Below, one piece after another: positions 1 to 6,457 of a DNA stretch of 16,170 nucleotides. How positions within the stretch are numbered: position 1 is the stretch's first letter; every line of letters starts with the position of its first letter. The notes under the pieces are model-generated. The model was not told the DNA's origin and did not search any database. It saw only the letters and a program-made list of their open reading frames with translations. The stretch is from positions 1 to 16,170 of the forward strand of contig JASJYE010000012.1 in assembly GCA_030123645.1 (NCBI GenBank). Reading direction: 5' to 3'. The position numbers were made by a program, and so were the translations under genes. The DNA is from Candidatus Hydrogenedentota bacterium. GTDB lineage: Bacteria; Hydrogenedentota; Hydrogenedentia; Hydrogenedentales; GCA-2746185.

Positions 1-76
1 CCGCAACGGCCTCTCTTGCTTTTCTTTGTGTTCTGTGCGACTTTCCGGTTCAATCCCACATGCCTTGCGATTCTAT

Positions 77-124
77 GACAGGTTTCAATATCCTGCTCAT
101 CATGATAATCTTGTCAATCCTGTC
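77..124. repeat. Degenerate dispersed inverted repeat (aatcttgt..cctgtc family)
   Basis: The left end reads GACAGG (77-82) and the right end reads AATCTTGTCAATCCTGTC (107-124), so the element begins and ends with complementary hexamers. The right part closely resembles the two arms found near the other end of the window (15980-16008 and 16031-16059). All share the words AATCTTGT and CCTGTC and are followed by an A-run on the same strand. This is a non-coding dispersed repeat rather than a gene. The middle of this copy has decayed. Confidence 0.5.
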
Positions 125-143
125 GAAAAAAAGCTTTCGGTGT

Positions 144-206
144 AGGCCCTTTTTAAGGGCCTTCCTCAAGCCACCAGTTCTACTGGTGGTTCTGACTCGA
201 AGGCCT
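144..206 (+). promoter_or_regulatory. Twin 8-3-8 palindromes with alternative pairings
   Basis: Two perfect palindromes of identical architecture (8-bp arms, 3-base loop) lie 8 bases apart. The first is AGGCCCTT/AAGGGCCT (144-151 and 155-162). The second is CCACCAGT/ACTGGTGG (171-178 and 182-189). A third pairing, GGCCTTC (158-164) with GAAGGCC (199-205), encloses the second hairpin but reuses bases of the first, so the two outer structures exclude each other. If transcribed, this would be an attenuator-like switch. If not, the palindromes could be operator or activator sites, or ends of an IS200/IS605 or REP-like element. No U-run follows, so it is not an ordinary terminator. Confidence 0.4.
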
Positions 207-246
207 GAGATAAGGCAATTGTGTCCTCGATACACCTGATATGGGA

Positions 247-303
247 CCCGCGCGCCTTTCGAGAAAAAGACTAAGCCCTTTTCTGAAAAAGACTTAGCGC
301 GGG
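247..303 (+). promoter_or_regulatory. Long inverted repeat with internal hairpin and direct repeat
   Basis: CCCGCGC (247-253) is the exact reverse complement of GCGCGGG (297-303). Inside lies a hairpin built from CTAAG (271-275)/CTTAG (293-297) and CTTTT (278-282)/AAAAG (287-291); it shares one base with the outer stem. The 14-base word GAAAAAGACTNAGC occurs at 263-276 and again at 285-298. The start-to-start distance of 22 bases is about two helical turns, as expected for paired protein-binding sites. The element ends 35 bases before the first start codon. Whether it acts as DNA or RNA cannot be told from the sequence. Confidence 0.35.
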
Positions 304-338
304 CAGCCCCCTGGGCATGCAACCTGCTTCGTGAGCCT

Positions 339-1238
339 ATGATTAGATGCGGCAAATGCGCTATAATAGCCACCGCAATAGCGACACTCTGCACCCTATG
401 TTCTTTCGCCCCTGCCCGCGCACAGCGCCCCGTCCTTGAGGTACGTCTGGAGCAGGAAACGGCCCGGGTCGGCGAGCCGTACCGGGTCGTGTATGAGACG
501 AGCTGGACGGGAGCTCCGGACGCCTTCGCCGTCCTTCCCACGGACCCTGAAACGGTCCCCTGGGCCACCTCGCGCTCCACGCAGATGGCGACGCGCGCTG
601 AGGGCGCTAAGTTTTTCGTGACGCAGACAGTTGAATATGTGCCTTACGAAGCGGGCGAATTTGAAGTCTCTCCCTTCGTCGTGAGCTATTTCGATCCGGC
701 ATTGATCGAAGATTCCGAATCGACGTCGGAAGACGCCCCCGGCGAAGAGTTGCCCGAGCAACAAACAATTAGCGCCCCGGCTTTCACCGTGTCCGTACGA
801 GCGGATTTGGGGCCGTACATTTTCTACGGGACGGCCTTGGCCTTGGTTGCAGCGCTCGGCGCCGCGGGTGCCTGGACGCTTCTACGGAGGCGGCGGCGTG
901 CACGGCTCGAGGGCGCTTCCGAGGGCGTGGCCGTGCCGCAGACCGTACACGCGGTGCTGAATCTCGCGCGCCAGTACCGGCTGGACGGAAAATTTTACGA
1001 GTTCTACAAAGAATTATCGCGCGCCGCTACATTGCTCGCCCCGAGCGTAGCCGTGCGGAAGCTTCGCGAAAAACTCGAGGCCGATGCGAAGGATGTCGGT
1101 TATCGCGGAGTGCGGCCAAGCGATGACGAGATGGGGGGCTCTTTGAAAGACGGGGAACGGGCCATGCAAAGCGGCCCGGCTGACGATGGCTGCCGGGATA
1201 AATTGTGGGCACAGGGCACGCCCGTGAAGCGGATTTAA
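339..1238 (+). CDS. BatD-like single-pass membrane protein, first gene of operon
   Basis: A 299-residue protein. It has a signal peptide (about 1-28, ending APARA), a beta-sandwich-like periplasmic part (about 31-155), one transmembrane helix (about 159-182) followed by an arginine cluster RRRRRAR, and a cytoplasmic helical region (about 200-280). The periplasmic part has the feel of BatD/oxygen-tolerance proteins (a VGEPYRVVYE strand near the start, then YVPYEAGEFEV). The cytoplasmic motif GKFYEFYKELSRA resembles the tail seen in other MoxR-cluster membrane proteins. It is probably a structural partner of the VWA/MoxR complex; no enzymatic motif is visible. The ribosome site before the ATG is weak. 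The stop codon overlaps the ribosome-binding site of moxR. The last 20 residues look unconserved. Confident as a gene, moderate for the family. Confidence 0.75.
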   Translation: MIRCGKCAIIATAIATLCTLCSFAPARAQRPVLEVRLEQETARVGEPYRVVYETSWTGAPDAFAVLPTDPETVPWATSRSTQMATRAEGAKFFVTQTVEYVPYEAGEFEVSPFVVSYFDPALIEDSESTSEDAPGEELPEQQTISAPAFTVSVRADLGPYIFYGTALALVAALGAAGAWTLLRRRRRARLEGASEGVAVPQTVHAVLNLARQYRLDGKFYEFYKELSRAATLLAPSVAVRKLREKLEADAKDVGYRGVRPSDDEMGGSLKDGERAMQSGPADDGCRDKLWAQGTPVKRI

Positions 1239-1252
1239 AAGGAGCGGAATAG

Positions 1253-2239
1253 ATGGCGCAAACGGTTGAAGCGATTCGGCGCGACGTAGAGCAGCAATCG
1301 CAATTCGTGACCCGGCTGCGCACGGAGATAGCGCGAATCATCGTCGGGCAGGAATACATGATTGACCGCCTGCTCGTCGGGTTGCTGGCCAATGGCCACG
1401 TGCTGATCGAGGGGGTCCCGGGTCTGGCGAAGACCACGGCGGTCAAGACCCTCGCCGCTGCGCTGGACTGTACCTTCTCGCGCATCCAATTCACGCCCGA
1501 TCTGCTGCCCGCCGACCTCATCGGCACACAGATATACAATCCGAAGGACGGCAACTTCACGATAAAAAAAGGGCCCCTGTTCGGCAACATCATATTGGCC
1601 GATGAAATCAACCGTGCGCCGGCCAAAGTACAGAGTGCGCTGCTTGAAGGCATGGAGGAGCGCCAAGTGACCATCGGCCAGGAGACCTTCCAGCTCGAGG
1701 CGCCCTTCATGGTGCTTGCGACCCAAAACCCCATCGAGCAGGAAGGCACCTATCCCTTGCCGGAGGCCCAGGTAGACCGCTTCATGTTAAAACTGCGCGT
1801 TTCCTATCCCACGCGCGCCGAAGAGCGGGAAATCATGGACCGGGTCGACTTGCTCCACGCCACCGAGGTCAGGGTCGTGGCCTCGAAAGAGGAGATCCTG
1901 ACGGCGCGGGAAGTAGTGAATGAGGTCTACGTGGACGAGAAGGCGAAGAACTACATCGTCGATCTCGTGCGGGCGACACGGCATCCGGAGGCTTTCGGGC
2001 TCGAGCTGCAGAACCTGATCGAGTACGGGGCCTCCCCGCGTGCGACGATATATCTCCAACAAGCGGCGCGCGCCCTCGCGTTTTTGCAGGGAGAGGGCAA
2101 CGTCTTCCCGAACGACGTGAAGCAGATCGCGATGGACGTCCTGCGCCACCGGGTCATCGTCACCTACGAAGCCGAAGCGGAAAACGTAACAAGTGAGGAC
2201 ATCATCAGGAGGATATTGGACACGGTGCCGGTACCGTAA
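1253..2239 (+). CDS. moxR: MoxR-family AAA+ ATPase
   Basis: A 328-residue cytoplasmic AAA+ ATPase of the MoxR type and of normal length for the family. Visible motifs are Walker A GVPGLAKT (54-61), Walker B IILADE (113-118), sensor-1 ATQNP (156-160), the EAQVDRF motif carrying the arginine finger (171-177) and a C-terminal lid with SPRA. MoxR ATPases typically work with VWA-domain partners to activate or mature other proteins, and here four such or related partners follow. The start is supported by AAAAGGAG at 1237-1244, eight bases upstream, which overlaps the previous stop. A run of seven A (1564-1570) encodes Lys105-Lys106 and forms a possible -1 slippery site. Confidence 0.97.
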   Translation: MAQTVEAIRRDVEQQSQFVTRLRTEIARIIVGQEYMIDRLLVGLLANGHVLIEGVPGLAKTTAVKTLAAALDCTFSRIQFTPDLLPADLIGTQIYNPKDGNFTIKKGPLFGNIILADEINRAPAKVQSALLEGMEERQVTIGQETFQLEAPFMVLATQNPIEQEGTYPLPEAQVDRFMLKLRVSYPTRAEEREIMDRVDLLHATEVRVVASKEEILTAREVVNEVYVDEKAKNYIVDLVRATRHPEAFGLELQNLIEYGASPRATIYLQQAARALAFLQGEGNVFPNDVKQIAMDVLRHRVIVTYEAEAENVTSEDIIRRILDTVPVP

Positions 2240-2258
2240 CCCGCGCGTCGCGGAGAGA

Positions 2259-2275
2259 TTCCAGCGCGACTGGAA
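2259..2275 (+). other. Small intercistronic hairpin
   Basis: TTCCAG (2259-2264) and CTGGAA (2270-2275) are perfect complements around a five-base CGCGA loop. The hairpin lies in the only non-trivial gap of the first half of the operon, between moxR and the zinc-ribbon gene. It has no U-run and so should not terminate transcription. It might protect or separate mRNA segments, or be chance. Confidence 0.25.
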
Positions 2276-2302
2276 GTACCTGTAGCAATGAGGAAAAGAG
2301 AT

Positions 2303-2509
2303 ATGAAAAACAAACGAGATTTCTATCTGAGAGAAGAAGAGGAGCGCGACCTGCTCATCGCGGAGGTATGGTGCCACCGCTGCCAGGACTTCAACCTCGG
2401 GCTCGACGAGCCCGTGGAGTACGAAGGCAACGGCATGATTTTCCTTGAAGGCAAATGCGCCCAATGCGCCTCGACCGTCGTCATGGAAATCATTGAACAA
2501 AACGTATAA
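2303..2509 (+). CDS. Small zinc-ribbon-like protein in MoxR/DUF58 cluster
   Basis: A short protein of 68 residues from this start, or 73 from an alternative ATG at 2288. Two cysteine pairs, WCHRC and KCAQC, are separated by about 25 residues in a beta-rich stretch, the layout of a zinc ribbon. A charged N-terminus (KNKRDFYLREEEERD) precedes them and there is no signal peptide, so it should be cytoplasmic. I prefer ATG 2303 because AGGA (2291-2294) lies eight bases before it, whereas ATG 2288 has only a distant GGAAG. It sits between moxR and the DUF58 gene, 11 bases before the latter, which suggests a partner or regulator of the ATPase. I cannot name its family, and its function is unknown. 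Confidence 0.75.
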   Translation: MKNKRDFYLREEEERDLLIAEVWCHRCQDFNLGLDEPVEYEGNGMIFLEGKCAQCASTVVMEIIEQNV

Positions 2510-2520
2510 GGCCCCGCGCC

Positions 2521-3399
2521 ATGATCCCTGCCGAGGTGATGCAAAAGATTCGCCGTATCCAGATACGGACGAGTCACATGGTCAACGAAATCCTCGCAGG
2601 TGCCTACCGCAGCGTGTTCAAAGGGCAGGGAATGGAGTTCGAGGAAGTCCGCGAGTACGTCCCCGGCGACGACATCCGCTTGATAGACTGGAACGTGACC
2701 GCCCGCACCTCGAAGCCCCACGTCAAAATTCTGGTCGAGGAACGCGAGCTCACTGTGATGCTGATGGTTGACGCCAGCGGCTCGGGACGATTCGGCAGCG
2801 TTACCCGCTTCAAGAACGAGCTCGCGGCGGAACTATGCGCCGTCCTTGCGTTTTCGGCCATCCAAAACAGCGACAAAGTCGGGCTCATTATCTTTACCGA
2901 CGAGGTCGAGCTCTACGTCCCCCCAAAAAAAGGACGCCGCCACGTCCTGCGCGTCATCCGCGAAGTGCTCTATTTCAAGCCAAAAGGCGTCGGGACGGAC
3001 ATTCCCGAGGCGCTGCACTTTCTCAACGGGGTTACAAAGCGCCGCGCCGTCGCCTTCCTGGTTTCCGACTTCATGGAGGCCGATCATGAGCCCGCGCTCC
3101 GGATCGCGAACAAGCGTCACGATGTGATCGCCGTTACCGTCACCGATCCGCGCGAGGAAGAGCTGCCAAACGTCGGTCTGGTGAATGTGCGCGATGCCGA
3201 GACCGGCCGCGAGGTCCTTGTCGATTCCGGCGATGCGAGGGTGCGGCAGGACTACGCCGAAGCCGCTGCCAAACGCGTAAAGGCGCGGGACGAGATTTTT
3301 CGGCGCACCCGCGTCGACTCGATTAACGTTCGCACGGATCGCGACTACATCGACGAGATTTACCGTTTCTTTCGCATGCGCGAGATGCGTCATGCCTAG
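2521..3399 (+). CDS. DUF58 protein with complete VWA-like MIDAS
   Basis: A 292-residue cytoplasmic DUF58 protein. The family hallmark runs from G37 to R62: FEEVREYVPGDD, then RLIDWN, then TAR. A VWA-like fold follows, with a complete metal-ion-dependent adhesion site: DASGS (84-88), T159 and D183. DUF58 proteins are nearly always encoded beside moxR and are regarded as its adaptor or substrate partner. The length is typical. The start lies 11 bases after the zinc-ribbon stop, with a weak AAGG site. The 3' end overlaps the next gene by eight bases, suggesting translational coupling. A run of seven A (2925-2931) encodes Lys136-Lys137, in the same codon phase as the one in moxR. Confidence 0.95.
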   Translation: MIPAEVMQKIRRIQIRTSHMVNEILAGAYRSVFKGQGMEFEEVREYVPGDDIRLIDWNVTARTSKPHVKILVEERELTVMLMVDASGSGRFGSVTRFKNELAAELCAVLAFSAIQNSDKVGLIIFTDEVELYVPPKKGRRHVLRVIREVLYFKPKGVGTDIPEALHFLNGVTKRRAVAFLVSDFMEADHEPALRIANKRHDVIAVTVTDPREEELPNVGLVNVRDAETGREVLVDSGDARVRQDYAEAAAKRVKARDEIFRRTRVDSINVRTDRDYIDEIYRFFRMREMRHA

Positions 3400-4324
3400 G
3401 GCGTGGCCGGCAGCCGCCTTTGTCGTGGCCGCCGGCCTGGCCTCCGCACAGGTCGACGTCAAGGCGGTCCTTTCGCCGCCTATCATTCCCTACCACAAAC
3501 AGGCGGCCTTTACGGTTGTGGTAGAAGCCCCCGCCGGTGTCGTCGTCAAGCTCCCCGACATGCGAGATCATTTCGGCAAACTCGCAGTCTACGGTGTCCC
3601 CGACTACCACTCCGAGCCTATAGGCGAGGACCGGGTCCGCATCACTGAGACCTACGTCCTCGATCCCGTCCACATCCGCCACCATGTCATCGCTCCGGTC
3701 GAAGTCACCTGGGGCGATGCAAACGTGATCGCCGTGCCCTCGCCGACCCTCCGCGTCCGCGACCTCACGCCCGAGGAACTCGAGGAGGCCAAGAGATTTG
3801 AAGGGGCCATCGTGGGCGGTCCCGGCGCCACCGGGCCGGGCTATTCAGGCCTGTGGACCTGGCTGGGGGGTATTGCGGTCGCCTTGGCCGCTGTTGCCGC
3901 GCTGATCTTCTATCTCCGCGGACGCCGCGCGCTTCCCTCAGGACCGACCGCCAAAGACGTCTGGGTAATCGCGAAAGAGCGCCTGGCCGCGTTGGCGGAG
4001 CGGAAATTACCGCAATTGGGCAAATACGACGCCTACTACGTCGACCTCTCGTCCATTCTTCGCTATTACATCGAGGGCCGCTTCCAGGTGCATGCGCCCG
4101 AACGCACCACCCCCGAGTTTCTCGCCGAGATTTCCGGGAAGGGATACTTCAGCCCCGAGCAGGAAGTATTTCTCGCGAGGTTTCTCCGCCTCTGCGACCG
4201 CGTGAAGTTCGCACAGTTCCGCCCCGATCTCGAGGCCATGACCCTCAGCTTCGAGGAAGTCGAGCGCTTCGTCGAGGAAACCATACCGCGGCCTGAGCTG
4301 GAAGAGGAGGCCATCGCGGCATGA
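3392..4324 (+). CDS. BatD-like/DUF4381-like membrane protein
   Basis: A 310-residue protein with a short signal peptide (1-19, ending ASA), a periplasmic beta-sandwich region (about 20-125), one transmembrane helix (about 154-175) and a cytoplasmic helical domain (about 186-295). The cytoplasmic part contains YYVDLSSILRYYIEGRF followed by ERTTPEFL, a motif shared by the small membrane proteins found between DUF58 and VWA genes in MoxR clusters. It has the same architecture as the first gene of the operon. It probably bridges the periplasm and the cytoplasmic MoxR/DUF58 pair; this role is inferred. It overlaps the DUF58 gene by eight bases, and its stop overlaps the next start as ATGA. Confidence 0.85.
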   Translation: MPRAWPAAAFVVAAGLASAQVDVKAVLSPPIIPYHKQAAFTVVVEAPAGVVVKLPDMRDHFGKLAVYGVPDYHSEPIGEDRVRITETYVLDPVHIRHHVIAPVEVTWGDANVIAVPSPTLRVRDLTPEELEEAKRFEGAIVGGPGATGPGYSGLWTWLGGIAVALAAVAALIFYLRGRRALPSGPTAKDVWVIAKERLAALAERKLPQLGKYDAYYVDLSSILRYYIEGRFQVHAPERTTPEFLAEISGKGYFSPEQEVFLARFLRLCDRVKFAQFRPDLEAMTLSFEEVERFVEETIPRPELEEEAIAA

Positions 4325-5343
4325 GCATCCTCGAGCCCCTTTATTTCAACACCCTGAAGCACCCCCAGGTCCTGCTGTTGCTCATCGGCGTTGCGCTATT
4401 GTTTGTCGCCGAGCTCACCGCGAGGCCCTCGGGCGTCCTGAGCATCTCCACCGGCGAGACCCTGCACCAGATTCGCGGCCGCTCCAAATCCTTACTCCGG
4501 CATCTTCCCGCCGTCCTACGCGCCTTTGCACTGGCCTTTTTGGTCGTCGCACTCGCACGGCCCCTGAGCGGCATGCGCCCCCGCGTCGAAAACGCCGAGG
4601 TACGCGACATCCTCTTAGCGGTCGACGTTTCCGGTAGCATGACCTCGGCGGATTTCCTGGAAAATGGGAAGCGGCGCGACCGGCTCTACGTGACCAAGGC
4701 CGCCGTGCGCCACTTCATCGACAACCGCAAAGCCAAGAGCACGGACCGCTACGGTACCGACCGCGTCGGGCTGCTGCTCTACGCCAGCTACGCCTGGATT
4801 CAAACCCCGCTGACGCTCGATTACGGGCTTCTCGAATACGATCTCGACAGGGTCTACATCGATCAGCGGGACGACAAGCACAACCGCACAGCCATCGGTG
4901 ACGCCATAGGTCTTGCGGTCTTCAACTTGAACAAATCTCCCGCCGAATCGAAGGTCATCATCCTGCTCACGGACGGCATTAACAACTACGGCAGCCTCGA
5001 CCCCATCACCGCAGCCGAGATAGCGAAACGCTACAACATGCGCGTCTACACCATTGGCGCCGGTTCGCCCGTACGACGCTCAGCGCTGGGACGCGACAAT
5101 CCCATCGACGAGGATGCCATGAAACGCATCGCGAGCACGACAGGCGGGAAATATTACCGCGCCACGGACTTGCAGTCGCTTCGCGAGGCCTATGATGAAA
5201 TCAACCAGCTCGAAACCACCGAGATCGACCTCGGGAAAGTCTACGATTACGACGAGGCCTTTGTGCCCTATGCCATCGTGGGCACAGCGGCCATGTTGAT
5301 CTCCGTGTTCACCCGGCGGCGCTGGTTTGAGGCCATTCCATAA
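4321..5343 (+). CDS. batA: BatA-type VWA-domain membrane protein
   Basis: A 340-residue inner-membrane protein. It has a hydrophobic segment near the N-terminus (about 16-32), a second at 62-80, a VWA domain (about 95-300) and a C-terminal transmembrane helix (about 315-330) ending in RRRW. The metal site is complete: DVSGS (102-106), T190 and D218 in LLTDG. This is the standard layout of BatA/aerotolerance VWA proteins, which are thought to display the VWA domain on the membrane for MoxR-dependent action. The start overlaps the previous stop by four bases (ATGA). A 19-base gap separates it from batB. The A/B assignment rests on order and the neighbouring TPR gene. Confidence 0.92.
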   Translation: MSILEPLYFNTLKHPQVLLLLIGVALLFVAELTARPSGVLSISTGETLHQIRGRSKSLLRHLPAVLRAFALAFLVVALARPLSGMRPRVENAEVRDILLAVDVSGSMTSADFLENGKRRDRLYVTKAAVRHFIDNRKAKSTDRYGTDRVGLLLYASYAWIQTPLTLDYGLLEYDLDRVYIDQRDDKHNRTAIGDAIGLAVFNLNKSPAESKVIILLTDGINNYGSLDPITAAEIAKRYNMRVYTIGAGSPVRRSALGRDNPIDEDAMKRIASTTGGKYYRATDLQSLREAYDEINQLETTEIDLGKVYDYDEAFVPYAIVGTAAMLISVFTRRRWFEAIP

Positions 5344-5362
5344 ATGAAGACAGGCGAATAAG

Positions 5363-6457
5363 ATGGACATAGCCTTCGCATTTCCACTGAATCAGCTCTA
5401 CCTCTGGGTAGGCAGCGCCTTCCTCTCGCTGACGATCATCACGATGGGCCTGCGCGCCCTCGAGCGCTACCGCAAGCGCAGGCTCGACGCCTTTGTCGAT
5501 TTCCAACTCGCGCCGCGCCTCCTCTCCGGCGTCGGCGCACGGCACCGGCGCCCCCTTTTATGGCTCACTGTCTTCGGCTTCGCCTTCATGGCCCTGGCCC
5601 TCGCACAACCCCATTGGGGTAAGTCGTGGAACCAGTTGACACGCCGCAGCCACGACATCATCGTGTGCCTCGACGTATCAGAGAGCATGCTCGCCAAGAA
5701 TCCCCTGCCCAACCGCCTCGAGCGCGCTAAGCAGAAGATAGGGTCCATCGTCGACCGCGCCTTCGGCGACCGCTTCGGACTGGTCGCTTTTTCCGGCGCC
5801 GCCGAACTCATGTGCCCGCTCACGCTCGATCACGGCTATTACAGGACCGTACTCGCCGCCGTCAACGCCGACTCGATCAGCCTCGAAGGGACCGACATCG
5901 CCGCGGCCCTCGAGGTCGCCATGGGCATCTTCCAAGACCAGGACGCCGAAGCCGGCCAATCCTCGCGCGGCTCGCGCGCCATCTTGGTGATTTCAGACGG
6001 CGAGCAAGTCTCCGGCGACGCGATCGAGGCCGCGCGGCTCGCCTCGGCCTACGCACGCGTATATGTCATTGGCGTCGGCGATCCGCGCGGGACCCAAATC
6101 ACATACCGCAACCGCTTTGTCCAAGGGGTGCAACTTTCCGCCGAAGATCGAAATCATCTTTCAATACTCGACGAGACCACGCTCCGGCGGCTCGCCGAGC
6201 AGGGCGGAGGCGGATACATTCGTTCGCAGCCGGACAACTCCGACGTGGACGAAATCTTCGAGCTAATCCAGCAGCTCTTCGCCAAAGACGTCTCCGGCGA
6301 CATCCGCCGGCAGCTCGTGAACCGTTTCCAATGGCCTTTGGCGGCGGCCTTCGCGTGCTTCGCCGGAGAAGGCGTGTGGCTCGTCATACTGCCATGGGTG
6401 CGCATATGGCGCGAACGCCGCCGCGCGCGCGGCGGAGAGGAGGCCGAATATGCGTAA
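5363..6457 (+). CDS. batB: BatB-type VWA-domain membrane protein
   Basis: A 364-residue inner-membrane VWA protein, paralogous to the preceding gene. It has N-terminal transmembrane segments at about 11-30 and 65-82, a VWA domain at about 97-305 and a C-terminal helix at about 323-348 followed by a basic tail. The MIDAS is complete: DVSES (104-108), T177 in GTDIA and D212 in ISDGE. BatA and BatB are usually found as a pair and may form a heteromeric complex. The gene begins after a short gap with a weak AGGCGA ribosome site and overlaps batC by eight bases. Confidence 0.92.
   Translation: MDIAFAFPLNQLYLWVGSAFLSLTIITMGLRALERYRKRRLDAFVDFQLAPRLLSGVGARHRRPLLWLTVFGFAFMALALAQPHWGKSWNQLTRRSHDIIVCLDVSESMLAKNPLPNRLERAKQKIGSIVDRAFGDRFGLVAFSGAAELMCPLTLDHGYYRTVLAAVNADSISLEGTDIAAALEVAMGIFQDQDAEAGQSSRGSRAILVISDGEQVSGDAIEAARLASAYARVYVIGVGDPRGTQITYRNRFVQGVQLSAEDRNHLSILDETTLRRLAEQGGGGYIRSQPDNSDVDEIFELIQQLFAKDVSGDIRRQLVNRFQWPLAAAFACFAGEGVWLVILPWVRIWRERRRARGGEEAEYA

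Larger units (their letters stand above)
1..338. other. Gene-free region upstream of the Bat operon
   Basis: I see no convincing coding sequence here. The only long reading frame crossing it runs on the opposite strand into the first gene and has no recognisable protein character. The region holds a degenerate copy of a dispersed repeat (77-124), two perfect 8-3-8 palindromes (144-162 and 171-189), a long inverted repeat (247-253 with 297-303) and a 14-bp direct repeat. No clear sigma-70 type -35/-10 pair with normal spacing was found. Since the first gene starts at 339 and all following genes are co-directional, the operon promoter should lie here. Confidence 0.6.

Noticed and set aside
171..189. 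Rho-independent terminator of an upstream gene
   Set aside because: The hairpin is perfect but is followed by TTCTGACTCG rather than a T-run in either direction.
50..580. Minus-strand frame covering the upstream region and the start of the first gene
   Set aside because: It runs opposite a gene with a convincing signal peptide, passes through repeats and palindromes, and shows no protein-like motif.
1140..1238. Frameshift at the 3' end of the first gene
   Set aside because: The last residues look unconserved, but the frame stays open to a stop that overlaps the moxR ribosome site, as expected for an intact operon gene.
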